Assembly: GCA_039105265.1 (NCBI GenBank)
Contig: JAPFFF010000011.1
Location: 3,038,001 to 3,102,000 of the forward strand
Source of the DNA: Tritrichomonas musculus
Taxonomy: Eukaryota > Parabasalia > Tritrichomonadida > Tritrichomonadidae
Length of the DNA stretch: 64,000 nucleotides
Reading direction: 5' to 3'
The position numbers were made by a program, and so were the translations under genes. The notes beneath the pieces are model-generated. The model did not search any database. It was not told the DNA's origin and saw only the letters and a program-made list of their open reading frames with translations. This document shows, piece after piece, positions 16,440-25,838 of the stretch (the first letter of the stretch is position 1; every line of letters starts with the position of its first letter).

Positions 16440-18020
16440 ATGACAAGTGATGTAGGTACACAAACTAAACCTAACAATAAAATACAACTACTACAAGGTA
16501 CTATTAAATTTCGACCTAAACTAGTTGATAGAGATGTTGCAAGATTAACAAGAGGTTTGGGTCAAACTATATGGAAGTTCTCTAATAATCAAATAAATCT
16601 ACAAAAATTATATGAGACATATTTAAATACTAGTATAGCTTTTAAAGACGTACTTGAATTTGCTAATAGACTCAAGAGAGAGAAACCAAGAGCAAAATTT
16701 ACAGGTTGTGTGTTTGCTATTAAGAAAAATCAAGATGATAAAGATGAACATGGGCATTACATAACAGTATTAAAGCCATATCAATATACTCTCCAAGAAT
16801 CAGATCAAGGTATATTAACAGAGATAAAATTACATTATGATATTATCAACATAAGGATATCTCGAATGAAGACTGAGGAGGAAAAACAAGCAGCTAGAGA
16901 ACTGAGAGAGCAGATGAAAGAAAGAACATTGAAAAGTGATAAGAAAGAATATAAAACTAGAGGTATTCAAACAGATGATATACCAGAATTGGCTCCATTA
17001 CCCAGACCTCCAACTTTAAATCGAAATGATTATCATCTTAACCTTAGGAAAATCGGTAGGAACCGACCCACAAATGTTGAGCCACCAACAAGGGATCAAA
17101 ATCAAAACAGAATTCAACTTTTACTTCAAAGTAGTACAAATTTAGACGAGGATGATAGACCTAAGAAAAAATCAAAACAACATAAGAAAAAATCAAAACG
17201 ACCTCGTTCACCTTCACCTCCACCTCCTCCTCCTTCTCGTTCACCTTCACCTCCACCACCTCCACCACCTCCTCCTCCTTCATCACCACCTCCACAGTTT
17301 CCATCATCACATACCTCTCGAGGTACTAGTCCTCCTCCAAGAGAACCCCGTATGACACCACAGAAGACAGGAGAGTTTACAGTAGACCAAAGACGTCATA
17401 AAATTCATGATTGGAGGAGTTTAGTCAATGATGAAAATATAGAAGAAGATGTTATTGATGACTACTTGAAACTTCTATATAACAAAGGAAAGAGATTGAA
17501 TAAACAACCTGGTCAAAATGAAGCAGAGTTTGATAAAAAGAAAATATTGGTTGTACCTACTGCATTTTATACCCTCCTTTCTATGGCATATGAGACTAAT
17601 GATATGGAAAAAATACATGAACTGATGAAAAGTCCTATCTCAGGTAAACAGTCATTTACACATTTCGATAAAGTATTTGTCCCCATTTGCTCAGATGGAG
17701 AACATTGGGTTTTATGTATTGTTCGATATCCAAAGAAAATAATCGAATGCTATGACTCTGAGAATAAGTCAATGGCACCAGAGGTAAAGACACTTAATAA
17801 GTGGATCAATATTTCAGGAACAGGTAAGTTAAAAGCAAAATATTATGATGTACCTAGTCAAAGGAATAACAAGGATTGTGGAGTGTTTCTAATGGAATCT
17901 TGTCGTACCTTTTTGCATGAAGGAAATGGTAAGTTTAAACAACGCAATATACCAGATATTAGAAAGAGAATACTTCGAGAACTTCAAAACAATGAATTAG
18001 AAACAGGTGTTGTATATTAA
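16440..18020 (+). CDS. Maverick cysteine protease (Ulp1/adenain type) with Pro-rich linker
   Basis: 526 residues. The C-terminal ~180 residues form a C48/C5-type cysteine protease: His in GEHWVL (~420), Asp in CYDSEN (~438), the oxyanion Gln in SQRNNKDCG (~473) and the catalytic Cys in DCGVFL (~479). In adenovirus-like systems this enzyme matures capsid proteins. Upstream lies a long disordered region with SPSPPPPPPP runs (~255-300) and a KKKSKQHKKKSKR basic patch. The N-terminus has VGTQTKP, and RGIQTDDIP follows at ~178; both fit the LC8-ligand style also seen in 15451-15753 and 24814-25338. It is the first of a run of plus-strand virion-type genes. Confidence 0.85.
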   Translation: MTSDVGTQTKPNNKIQLLQGTIKFRPKLVDRDVARLTRGLGQTIWKFSNNQINLQKLYETYLNTSIAFKDVLEFANRLKREKPRAKFTGCVFAIKKNQDDKDEHGHYITVLKPYQYTLQESDQGILTEIKLHYDIINIRISRMKTEEEKQAARELREQMKERTLKSDKKEYKTRGIQTDDIPELAPLPRPPTLNRNDYHLNLRKIGRNRPTNVEPPTRDQNQNRIQLLLQSSTNLDEDDRPKKKSKQHKKKSKRPRSPSPPPPPPSRSPSPPPPPPPPPPSSPPPQFPSSHTSRGTSPPPREPRMTPQKTGEFTVDQRRHKIHDWRSLVNDENIEEDVIDDYLKLLYNKGKRLNKQPGQNEAEFDKKKILVVPTAFYTLLSMAYETNDMEKIHELMKSPISGKQSFTHFDKVFVPICSDGEHWVLCIVRYPKKIIECYDSENKSMAPEVKTLNKWINISGTGKLKAKYYDVPSQRNNKDCGVFLMESCRTFLHEGNGKFKQRNIPDIRKRILRELQNNELETGVVY

Positions 18021-18044
18021 TAAAGACTTTTTATTCAACTCGAA

Positions 18045-19049
18045 ATGGAATTACCACCAAGTGTTAACACTTTATATCCTAATCGAGATAATATAGTTAA
18101 TGATGGTAATACACCTCTTCCAATCGAAACAGCCTACTTCCTTGAGGATGCTCAACATGATAAAGCTAAGTTTAATAGGTATTGGTTTAATTTCCCACCA
18201 GAATGGTCAACTGCAAACAAAGGGGAATCTATTGTTGGTGTTCGTTCAGCGCATATCATTAAGAGAAGACGCAAATTAGAATTTAATGTGACTATATTTA
18301 AAGTTCAAAAATCCTACTTTGTTTTACATGGAGGAAATATAAACGACCCTATTTTAACTCAAGAACTAGTTGATAAATTCTACCAGGACGAGCTCAAAGT
18401 AGAATATGAAAAAGAGCCTACTTGGAAATGGATAGCAAATTTTGATGTTATTGATTGGGTGTCAGAGGAAGGGGACTTAAGAGGGTTCTTTGATGCTGTT
18501 AACGCCGCGATGAAATCTTGGATAGCTATGCATGGACAATATGGAAATGCATTTTCCCAAAATGATTCATTAATTGCATATCGAGATATACAAACAGATG
18601 GATATTATGATAAAGATGGTTTTCATGAAATTATATATACTAAAAATAATGATAATATAGAGGAAGATTCAAGCCAATTTATCAATTTTTTCCAAATTGG
18701 TGATTGGAATGAGGACTTTGCAGATGTGTTTAATATAGGCACAGGAGCTTATCAAAATAACCCTAAGAAGTATTCAACTTTAAGTAAGAGGTTGGTATTT
18801 GATAATGTATGGGACAGACATCCATGTAAAATATATTCATCTATTGGTGAACAAGCATTGCATAACTATATTGGAGATAGTGATGTTGAATATAGTCCTA
18901 TTAAGTACTTCAAGTTAAACTCAATGGACCAAAGGTTTTGGATAGACTTCTATAGTGATGCACATTATAATTGTCCAACCAAACTACCTCCTAAAGATTC
19001 ATTTGTTATCGAAATGCAATTCCTTCAATACGATAAGATGTTTATTTAA
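18045..19049 (+). CDS. Probable minor capsid (penton-type) protein
   Basis: 334 residues, beginning 25 bases after the protease stop, with a T-tract and TTCAAC motif before the ATG. The C-terminal third is beta-rich and ends RFWIDFYSDAHYN...SFVIEMQFLQYDKMF, preceded by LVFDNVWDRHPCKIYSSI. From memory this ending resembles that of trichomonad Maverick minor capsid proteins. The location between protease and integrase, close to ATPase and major capsid, suits the morphogenesis block. The specific penton assignment is inference from ending pattern and context. Confidence 0.55.
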   Translation: MELPPSVNTLYPNRDNIVNDGNTPLPIETAYFLEDAQHDKAKFNRYWFNFPPEWSTANKGESIVGVRSAHIIKRRRKLEFNVTIFKVQKSYFVLHGGNINDPILTQELVDKFYQDELKVEYEKEPTWKWIANFDVIDWVSEEGDLRGFFDAVNAAMKSWIAMHGQYGNAFSQNDSLIAYRDIQTDGYYDKDGFHEIIYTKNNDNIEEDSSQFINFFQIGDWNEDFADVFNIGTGAYQNNPKKYSTLSKRLVFDNVWDRHPCKIYSSIGEQALHNYIGDSDVEYSPIKYFKLNSMDQRFWIDFYSDAHYNCPTKLPPKDSFVIEMQFLQYDKMFI

Positions 19050-19055
19050 AAATAA

Positions 19056-20210
19056 ATGAGTAAAGAAGAACCAAGCCCATATGAAAAATTATACAACAAA
19101 GCTAAATGGAAGACCTTGGACAAATACCTTAGCATGGCAAAACAAGAGAATCTAAATGAAGAAGAAGCAAAGAAATACTTTGATGAAAGAGTAGTACATG
19201 ATAAGAGAGTACCTAAAGCACAATTTATACCTATTGTATCCAAACATCCACATGGTTATCAAATGGATACCTTCATTAATAATAAAGAGGCAGGTGGGTT
19301 GAATTATCTAATGTTCATTAATATCAACACCAGAAAAGCATATGCATATCCTATGAATGGTAAAGGAGCAAGAGAAGTATTAACAGCACTTCATAAATTT
19401 GTTAATGATGTACCTCATGTATATTCGATAACAAGTGATGAGGATGCAGCATATTTATCATCAACAGTCTTAGACTTCATGAGAGAGAAGAACATAAAAT
19501 ACCGAACAACAACTGAGAATAACCATAATGTACTTGGCATTATTAATAGGTTTATGAGAACTATAAGAGATGCTATTGGTGAAAATAGGTTTATTCAACC
19601 AAAGGAGATGCATGATTTGGTCAACATATATAACAACTCTCCTCATAGGTCTTTAGATAATAAAGCACCTAATGATATTACTCCAGAGGATGAAATAAAG
19701 TACATACAAAAGAATGCACGCATTAATCCATACCATTTTAATCCAGGTGAGAAGGTCAGGTTAGTACTCGAAAAAGAACCATTTGGTAAAAGAAGAAGTA
19801 ATTTGTCCAATGAGTCTTATATAGTTGACTCACAAAAAGGTAACCAGTTTGTGGTCAAGTCCAAAGATGGTTCAACTAGTTCATTCCCTGGATATAGGTT
19901 GTTAAGGACAAGAGACAAAAGGATTAAAGTAGCTGAAAGACTAAATGAAGGTAAAGAAGGTATTATTGAAAAAATATATAACTTTGATGAAGATACTGGT
20001 AAGTATGATTTAAAATGGGAAGGAGTCGAAGGTGATGATGCCTTTGCTAGACAAACTATTAGAGATGTAAGGAGAGGTAATCCATTAGTACTTGGTACAG
20101 CAGAAAGACAATATTGGTTGGAACAAAAGAAAAATTATGAACGACAAATTAAAGCAGGTCAAAAGGTTGAGGGCAAACCAATACCAGATAAAATTATGAA
20201 ATACATTTAA
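19056..20210 (+). CDS. Maverick retroviral-type integrase
   Basis: 384 residues, beginning seven bases after the preceding stop. The rve/RNase H-fold core spans about residues 60-200 (HPHGYQMDTFIN, YSITSDEDAAYLS, NHNVLGIINRFMRTIRD, YNNSPHRSLDNKAP). The SPHRSL-x-KAP ending is characteristic of rve integrases. The C-terminal part (~235-345) resembles the SH3/chromodomain-like tail of Maverick integrases (GIIEKIYNFDEDTGKYDLKWEG). It would catalyse insertion of the element, producing short target duplications as known for the family. Confidence 0.9.
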   Translation: MSKEEPSPYEKLYNKAKWKTLDKYLSMAKQENLNEEEAKKYFDERVVHDKRVPKAQFIPIVSKHPHGYQMDTFINNKEAGGLNYLMFININTRKAYAYPMNGKGAREVLTALHKFVNDVPHVYSITSDEDAAYLSSTVLDFMREKNIKYRTTTENNHNVLGIINRFMRTIRDAIGENRFIQPKEMHDLVNIYNNSPHRSLDNKAPNDITPEDEIKYIQKNARINPYHFNPGEKVRLVLEKEPFGKRRSNLSNESYIVDSQKGNQFVVKSKDGSTSSFPGYRLLRTRDKRIKVAERLNEGKEGIIEKIYNFDEDTGKYDLKWEGVEGDDAFARQTIRDVRRGNPLVLGTAERQYWLEQKKNYERQIKAGQKVEGKPIPDKIMKYI

Positions 20211-20220
20211 AAATTTGTAA

Positions 20221-21087
20221 ATGGATGAACCCCCAAGTGCAGAACTAATAAATAAAGTAGAAACATTGATTAAAGAGACCTTACGGAAGAACATGAAAGA
20301 GATAGATGGTGCTTTGATTAAACCATTATCACCTGATTATCCTTTTAGTACAAATGGTATATACTTTTTAATTGGTAAACCAGGTGCTGGTAAAAGTTTT
20401 TGGATATGGAGACATATTATGATAACAGAGAGGTTGTTTAAACATCCATACTACCAAAAGATAATATTTTGCTCAAGCTCTGGTAAAATGGATAAAACAG
20501 CTGAAACACTTAATAAACAGATACGATCAAGAATCGATTATGTAAAGGAAAGAGAATTAATGAGTTATCTTAAAAGACATCTTCGAAGAAAGATAAAGTA
20601 TTATGCCATTGTCAAATATGTATTATCTCGAATGAAAGAGACCAATGACGAAATGAGGAGGCTCATTGAGAAGCATCATTTAAATGAGCTCAATGATAAA
20701 ATAATATATATAGCCAATAAGTTAGTCAAGTATGAAACATCATCATATCCATATAACACATTATTGATACTAGATGATTGTGCAGGTAGTGATTTATTAA
20801 AGAATGGTAATAGTGAATTTATCAAGTTGTTAACCAAGACAAGACACTATAATTTAACATGTATCATGGCTATCCAAACTATTCGATTTGTTCATATGAA
20901 TGCTAAAAGGTTAGCAACAGATATCATATGTTATACAGGATATAGTGAGGAAGATTTTACTAGCTTGTTGCAACAAACAAATAACTCATTAAATACTAAG
21001 CAGACAGTAGCTGAATACTTACAACATAAAGAACCACATGAAAAATTCGTAATGAATATTTCTGCTAATAAGTACTATTTCGAATAA
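20221..21087 (+). CDS. Genome-packaging ATPase (A32/FtsK-HerA type)
   Basis: 288 residues. Walker A is IGKPGAGKSFW (~50-60) and Walker B is LLILDDCAGSD (~180-190), followed by LTKTRHYNLTCIMAIQTIRF, the typical region after Walker B in the A32-like family that fills viral capsids with DNA. It lies ten bases after the integrase stop. Length and motif spacing match the family and parallel the ATPase of element C (44017-44901). Confidence 0.9.
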   Translation: MDEPPSAELINKVETLIKETLRKNMKEIDGALIKPLSPDYPFSTNGIYFLIGKPGAGKSFWIWRHIMITERLFKHPYYQKIIFCSSSGKMDKTAETLNKQIRSRIDYVKERELMSYLKRHLRRKIKYYAIVKYVLSRMKETNDEMRRLIEKHHLNELNDKIIYIANKLVKYETSSYPYNTLLILDDCAGSDLLKNGNSEFIKLLTKTRHYNLTCIMAIQTIRFVHMNAKRLATDIICYTGYSEEDFTSLLQQTNNSLNTKQTVAEYLQHKEPHEKFVMNISANKYYFE

Positions 21088-21104
21088 TTTTTTATTTTTT
21101 AAAA

Positions 21105-21560
21105 ATGGGAATTGAACGTCATTCAGTAGAAGATTATTGGAAGCCAAATTATTCCAAAAAGCAACAATTTTCTCCATGGCAAGAGATAATAAAAGGAGGA
21201 GTAGGACTAGGCGGTAAGTTATTAATGGGAGCAGCAGATAGTTTTTCGGGAGGTCTTGCAAGTAAACTATTAGATGCTTCAGCAGGTGGATTAACCAAGC
21301 ATGCTGGTGTTATTGGTTCAGTTGCGAGAGGTCTTGGTGAAAGCTTCTTGAGCGATAGTACAAGAAATAAAATAGCAAATATAGCTGACACAGCATTAAA
21401 ATATGTCCCAGAAGGAAAAGTGAAAACTGCCTTATCATCAATTAATAAATCTGCAAAAGGTGATTCAGTTGGAGCACCTCTTGAAAAGCCAGCATTTTCG
21501 TCTAGATCATTACAAGAGAGTGAATTTACTACCAACAATCGGGCGAGAACCTACATCTAA
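21105..21560 (+). CDS. Small Gly/Ala-rich virion-type protein (pVI-like candidate)
   Basis: 151 residues. After a charged N-terminus with FSPWQEI comes a long Gly/Ala-rich amphipathic region (GGVGLGGKLLMGAADSF, AGVIGSVARGLGESFL). Together with its place between packaging ATPase and major capsid, this resembles the adenovirus pVI/Maverick small-virion-protein type that is cleaved by the protease and acts on membranes. GLGGK-like stretches could be cleavage sites, but I cannot verify this. A comparable short protein lies in element C at 43152. Confidence 0.5.
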   Translation: MGIERHSVEDYWKPNYSKKQQFSPWQEIIKGGVGLGGKLLMGAADSFSGGLASKLLDASAGGLTKHAGVIGSVARGLGESFLSDSTRNKIANIADTALKYVPEGKVKTALSSINKSAKGDSVGAPLEKPAFSSRSLQESEFTTNNRARTYI

Positions 21561-21607
21561 TGAAAACTCAAAAAAACTAAATTTTTGGACTTTTTTGTTT
21601 ATTTTAA

Positions 21608-22159
21608 ATGTCAAAACATCTAACAGGTTCTAAGAGACTTGCAGTTATTCATAAATGGTTGAATGGAAGGGATGACCCAGATTGGGAAGTTTTACCTACA
21701 AAAACCAAAGACAAGTATATTGTAAAACAGCGAAAAACTCCAATAACTCGAGAATATCAAGAAAACTCAGAAAGTGAAAATAACGAAGATACTCAAGAAA
21801 ACTCAGACAGTGAAGAACATGAGGAACTTGAAGAAAAGCCAAGAAAGCCAATAAGTTCGAAAGCTGCACGAAAACCTCCAAAACCTCGAAAAACTCAACA
21901 AAGCCAAGTTTATGACCCTACTGTGAATGAGGAAATACTAAAACAGCTAAAATCACTAGGTGAAGAAATGAAGATAAGTCGAGAGAAGAAAGAACAGAGA
22001 CGTATGATAAAGGAGGTTGTTGATAAAAGGATGAGTAAACCAAGACAACAGTATGTTCCTGAAGAACCGCCACAACAATATGAAGAAGAACAACAACCTC
22101 AATATATACCTATGAGACCTATTGGTAGGAGAAATCGCATCTTTGAAGATATGATGTAA
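21608..22159 (+). CDS. Element B charged hypothetical protein
   Basis: 183 residues, preceded by a TTTTTTG/TTTATTTTAAATG leader like its neighbours. The middle is Glu/Ser-rich (ENSESENNEDTQENSDSEEH) and is followed by a basic Pro/Lys patch (KAARKPPKPRKTQ). A charged helix and a Gln/Pro tail ending in PIGRRNRIFEDMM complete the protein. It looks largely disordered. Location immediately before the capsid gene suggests a core or scaffold role, but there is no sequence proof. Confidence 0.55.
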   Translation: MSKHLTGSKRLAVIHKWLNGRDDPDWEVLPTKTKDKYIVKQRKTPITREYQENSESENNEDTQENSDSEEHEELEEKPRKPISSKAARKPPKPRKTQQSQVYDPTVNEEILKQLKSLGEEMKISREKKEQRRMIKEVVDKRMSKPRQQYVPEEPPQQYEEEQQPQYIPMRPIGRRNRIFEDMM

Positions 22160-22176
22160 ATTTTTTTCCATCTAAA

Positions 22177-23859
22177 ATGCTCAACAAGGAATCCTATATG
22201 AAAACCTCAGCAGAGGTTTGTACCCAGATTGCATCTTACTTTGATGTTGTCGATAATTGCATAGCACTTAGTGATACAAATAAGGCATACTCATTAAATC
22301 CACAAACTTCGTATTCACCATCACCACCAATTAAGAGTGGTTCCTATACAACATGTATTATCTCTCCTAATACTCATAATACTGCTGATATATATAATGG
22401 ATTTATTCGAGCAGATATGAAAGTGATGATAAAAATAGACAAGCCAATTCTAAGTGATTTAGAAAATGTCAGTGGTTATAATTTTGGTAAGGTATGGTTT
22501 GGTTTTAAGGATGCTCGAGATGCTGTTGAGAAGTATGAAATTGTAGCTAATGGTATGACGCTTTATACCCAGAACTTTGGATGTGAAGAATCCTTTTTAA
22601 CTGCATGTTGTGCAAATGAAGTTACTAAAAGAGCTGATATATATAGTAAAGCAAGACATAAGGATATTTGGAATGATACTCATGGAAGGAGATGTGGTTT
22701 TGTTGCAAATCTTAACAAAGATGTGACTTCTGTCACTGAAACAATTAGATTAAAGATTGATTTGCGACGATTCCTACCTTTATCTAATATCAAGTACTTG
22801 CCAGCATTTGCAGGTAAAATCGAATTACGTCTATACTTTTCAACAGCTGGTATGGTATATTGTCCAGTTGGTTTTGAAAAGAGCTTGGTTGCTAATCCAC
22901 ATATAATGAAAGACTTCAATGTTGATGAAATTACCAATGAATTTCGACCTATTGGAGAACCAATATGGATGTGGACAAGTACCGAAAAAATAGCAATGGA
23001 TAAGATTAATGACCCCAAGAATCTTCCACCTGTTGGTGAAAATCATGGAGGAGCATATGAAGTCGCAGGAGCTAACAATACTAAGGCAAGAGTTGACCGA
23101 ACTATTTACAGTGATTGGAGAACTTGGAGTGTTGTTGATTATTCCATTGAAGAATGTGCGAGTATTATACCTTGTTTTGGTATTCATGAATCTGTATATA
23201 CAGCACTTGTTCAAAGATATGCTAACCCACAACATCCACTTACATTCCCAACACAGATAATGTCATTTTACACTTGTACAAGACCTCTTAATAATGAACA
23301 AGATAAAGCAACTATTACTATTACACCTAATTTTGTAGATAGTATGTTTTGCTTATTCCCACTCAAGCATACGCATAAGACATACTTCAAGAATCCTATG
23401 TTTGAAGCATTTCATATGAATTGTGGTAATTACAATAATATTCCTGCTAAAGCATTTGGTACGAATGGTAAGTATCCAGAGTTCCTCGAATATTGCCAGA
23501 ATGCAATGAACATGAATGGAGAGCAAAATGGATTTAATAAAGAGGTTATTGCAAGTTTAGCGAATGAGTATCAATATAATGAAAACACAACAGGCTATTA
23601 TCCAAATGATAGGTCCTCATTCTTCATAGGTCTTCCTACTGAAACAGATGGAACATATCAACAAGGTCTTTCAAGTCTTGCACCTATTAACTTCGAATTG
23701 ATATGTAGTCAAAAGGCAGATAATCCATTTAGACAGGAAGTAGATACACCTCCATTATTATGCTTATTAACAGATATATCAATTAGTATCTTAATTAGAC
23801 CTAATGGTATGCCACCATCAGTACGTATTGGTCCTTATGATTTAACAACCCCTGAGTAA
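22177..23859 (+). CDS. Major capsid protein, double jelly-roll
   Basis: 560 residues from an ATG at 22177, with TTTTTTTCCATCTAAA before it. Size and position after ATPase and pVI-like genes match Maverick major capsid proteins. The features I recognise from the family are a beta-rich first half with FGKVWFGFKDARDAVEKYEIVANGM, then FLPLSNIKYLPAFAGKIELRL and FSTAGMVYCP, and a C-terminal barrel ending LTDISISILIRPNG. The double jelly-roll assignment follows from family knowledge rather than a visible motif. The same IRF/FKDA-V-I type region is recognisable in element C's capsid remnant. Confidence 0.8.
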   Translation: MLNKESYMKTSAEVCTQIASYFDVVDNCIALSDTNKAYSLNPQTSYSPSPPIKSGSYTTCIISPNTHNTADIYNGFIRADMKVMIKIDKPILSDLENVSGYNFGKVWFGFKDARDAVEKYEIVANGMTLYTQNFGCEESFLTACCANEVTKRADIYSKARHKDIWNDTHGRRCGFVANLNKDVTSVTETIRLKIDLRRFLPLSNIKYLPAFAGKIELRLYFSTAGMVYCPVGFEKSLVANPHIMKDFNVDEITNEFRPIGEPIWMWTSTEKIAMDKINDPKNLPPVGENHGGAYEVAGANNTKARVDRTIYSDWRTWSVVDYSIEECASIIPCFGIHESVYTALVQRYANPQHPLTFPTQIMSFYTCTRPLNNEQDKATITITPNFVDSMFCLFPLKHTHKTYFKNPMFEAFHMNCGNYNNIPAKAFGTNGKYPEFLEYCQNAMNMNGEQNGFNKEVIASLANEYQYNENTTGYYPNDRSSFFIGLPTETDGTYQQGLSSLAPINFELICSQKADNPFRQEVDTPPLLCLLTDISISILIRPNGMPPSVRIGPYDLTTPE

Positions 23860-23886
23860 AAAGAAGTATATTTTTTTTTTTGGAAA

Positions 23887-24321
23887 ATGTCGAATGATTA
23901 TAGAAGCCCACATGCTGAGATTGTTGGAAGAGAAGGTATGATGTATAATGAAGCTACCATGAAAAATAAGGACTTAGAGTTTCAACATTTTGGTGTGTTC
24001 AGTAATACTAATACTTATTCTGTAACCTTCAACCCATATATTAATCGACCACCTACCCAGATTATTGAACATGAGGACCCTGTTAGATTTCCAGATACTC
24101 GAGAACATATAACCAAACCTGTTCGTGAACCTCCTGTTAGTATTACAGATGGTGGTTTTTATCGACATATAGGTGAAAAAGATAGACCAGTACCTCTCTT
24201 ACCAAAATATCTTAAGAAGCCTGAGAAACCACCAATGCAAGGTAGAGCAAGAGAATATAATAAACAAGATATTCGATATGGACCTACCCAACATATCTTT
24301 ACCCAAAATAACATATATTAA
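23887..24321 (+). CDS. Element B hypothetical virion-block protein
   Basis: 144 residues, starting 27 bases after the capsid stop behind a T11 tract. It is extended and Pro/Arg-rich (FNPYINRPPTQIIEHEDPVRFP, KYLKKPEKPPMQ) with little predicted helix. No family recognised. Its tight packing with the capsid gene suggests a cement-like or other virion accessory protein. Confidence 0.55.
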   Translation: MSNDYRSPHAEIVGREGMMYNEATMKNKDLEFQHFGVFSNTNTYSVTFNPYINRPPTQIIEHEDPVRFPDTREHITKPVREPPVSITDGGFYRHIGEKDRPVPLLPKYLKKPEKPPMQGRAREYNKQDIRYGPTQHIFTQNNIY

Positions 24322-24331
24322 TTTTTTATTG

Positions 24332-24345
24332 AATTTTTTATCCAG
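24332..24345 (+). promoter_or_regulatory. AATTTTTTATCCAG motif abutting an ATG
   Basis: This 14-base motif ends immediately before the ATG at 24346 and is identical to the one in element A at 14844-14857. Related T-tract plus YCA sequences precede other element B starts (before 18045, 22177 and 24814). It probably marks transcription initiation with a near-leaderless mRNA. Confidence 0.45.
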
Positions 24346-24792
24346 ATGAAAATGACAACAAGAAACGTCTATGACTATGTCAATGAACTTCGCGCAAAAT
24401 GTGCTCCAAATACTAAACAATGTAATTTCTCGATACTTTGTGACAAGTACCCAATGAAAACAGGAGAATGGAGTTATTTAGGCAAAGTACTCTATGTCTC
24501 AATCAAGGTAAAAGACAAGTGCCACAGATTTTATCCAGATAAGCTCAAAGAACTTGATCTTGACTCAATATTTATTAAGCCTAACTCAAGGAGAAAAATA
24601 ACTGAAGATTTCGAAGAGTTCTACATAAATGGAAACACTACCACTCAAGAGTATCAAGGAATCAAATACTACAACTACTCCATTGCAGCTGCTCCTACAA
24701 GTCATAAACCAAAAATCGATGCTCTCAAGCAGAAATATCAAATTGAGTCATTTGACATGTTTATTGGAGAACAGCTAGACTTAGTACTTTAA
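24346..24792 (+). CDS. Element B small conserved-looking protein
   Basis: 148 residues. It looks folded rather than disordered, with mixed helix/strand character: NVYDYVNELRAKCAPNTKQCNFSILCDKYP, GEWSYLGKVLYVSIKVKDKCHRFYP, four cysteines in the first ~70 residues, and an acidic C-terminal helix. I recognise no family. It follows the virion genes on the same strand and starts directly at a conserved T-tract motif. Confidence 0.55.
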   Translation: MKMTTRNVYDYVNELRAKCAPNTKQCNFSILCDKYPMKTGEWSYLGKVLYVSIKVKDKCHRFYPDKLKELDLDSIFIKPNSRRKITEDFEEFYINGNTTTQEYQGIKYYNYSIAAAPTSHKPKIDALKQKYQIESFDMFIGEQLDLVL

Positions 24793-24813
24793 GCCTATTT
24801 TTTCCCAACCTAA

Positions 24814-25338
24814 ATGATTAAGAAGAGGGGTACAACCAATGGAGTTCAAGCAAATGTATCTTTAGAACCATCAGCAGCTGCATCATCTACATCAAACATC
24901 AACAACAACATTATTATTAATAAGAGAGATGATGGCAAGGAAGACATTGTTATTACAAGAGACATTGGAGTGCAAACTGAACCTGTTGAAGTTGAACCAG
25001 ATGTACGTAATGTTATACTTGAAGCATATGCACAAATACTACTTAATCAAGACAAAGCACTACTAGCTAACATTATATCAAAGAAATGCATCATAGTACC
25101 TATTGAATCTCTTAGCAACATCATCAAAGCAATACTACATGTTAGTGAGGTTGAAGTACAACTTAATGAAGATGTTGGATGTTGTGCAGCTAAGAGCAAT
25201 CCAATAAGAAAAATAGATGCTATTAAGATTATTAAAGATAATGGAGAGGTAGTCATTGACTTGAAACAAGTATATAATAAAGAATATAATGAGCTTGTTA
25301 ATAATTATCATGTATGCTTAAAATATTGCATAGTATAA
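24814..25338 (+). CDS. Element B protein with GVQTE motif
   Basis: 174 residues. The N-terminal ~55 residues are Ser/Ala/Asn-rich and disordered, and lead into TRDIGVQTEPVEVEPDV, the third element B protein with this LC8-ligand-like motif. The remainder is a helical domain (VILEAYAQILLNQDKALLAN, IPIESLSNIIKAILHVSEVE) ending in VCLKYCIV. The folded part is not recognised. It is the last gene of the plus-strand virion run. Confidence 0.55.
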   Translation: MIKKRGTTNGVQANVSLEPSAAASSTSNINNNIIINKRDDGKEDIVITRDIGVQTEPVEVEPDVRNVILEAYAQILLNQDKALLANIISKKCIIVPIESLSNIIKAILHVSEVEVQLNEDVGCCAAKSNPIRKIDAIKIIKDNGEVVIDLKQVYNKEYNELVNNYHVCLKYCIV

Positions 25339-25390
25339 AAAAAGACATATATAAAAAAAACTTAAAATTAGAAGTAATTATTTTTTACTC

Positions 25391-25762
25391 TTACTCCTTG
25401 TCTTTTGGAGATGAAGCTTCTTGTTCATCTTCATCATCTTCTTCTTGTGTCTCTTGCGAGTCAGGCACTATAGGCACGTGAAAGCCAATAGATTTTGGTG
25501 TTGGAGATTGAGGAATCTTTTTATGAAAAACCTCGCAGGTAGTGAGATTCATTTGAGTAAGTGCTTCAGCAATCTTGTTCATGTTTGCTTGTATCAAAGG
25601 GTCATAGATGGTGCAGACATTAGATGATGTCGAGTTTATTATTTTTTGGTTGAACAGAAATATCACCTCTTTAATAGCATTGGCTATTTCAACATGAGCA
25701 TTTTTGATAGCTAGCTTTTGCTGTTTTTGGAATTCTTTGAAGTCATTTCCAGAACGCGACAT
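25391..25762 (-). CDS. Element B small helical protein
   Basis: 123 residues from an ATG at 25762. The N-terminal 80 residues are helical (FKEFQKQQKLAIKNAHVEIANAIKEVIFLFNQK) and look coiled-coil-forming. The C-terminus is acidic (QETQEEDDEDEQEA). No family recognised. It is divergent from the bZIP-like gene at 25839 across a 76-base A/T-rich gap. Confidence 0.5.
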   Translation of the reverse strand: MSRSGNDFKEFQKQQKLAIKNAHVEIANAIKEVIFLFNQKIINSTSSNVCTIYDPLIQANMNKIAEALTQMNLTTCEVFHKKIPQSPTPKSIGFHVPIVPDSQETQEEDDEDEQEASSPKDKE

Positions 25763-25838
25763 TTTAAAAAATGAAGTGATTTTGTTTGCGAATATTCAAT
25801 TTTCAAAAATAATTCAATTTTTTTTCTCGAATGAAATC

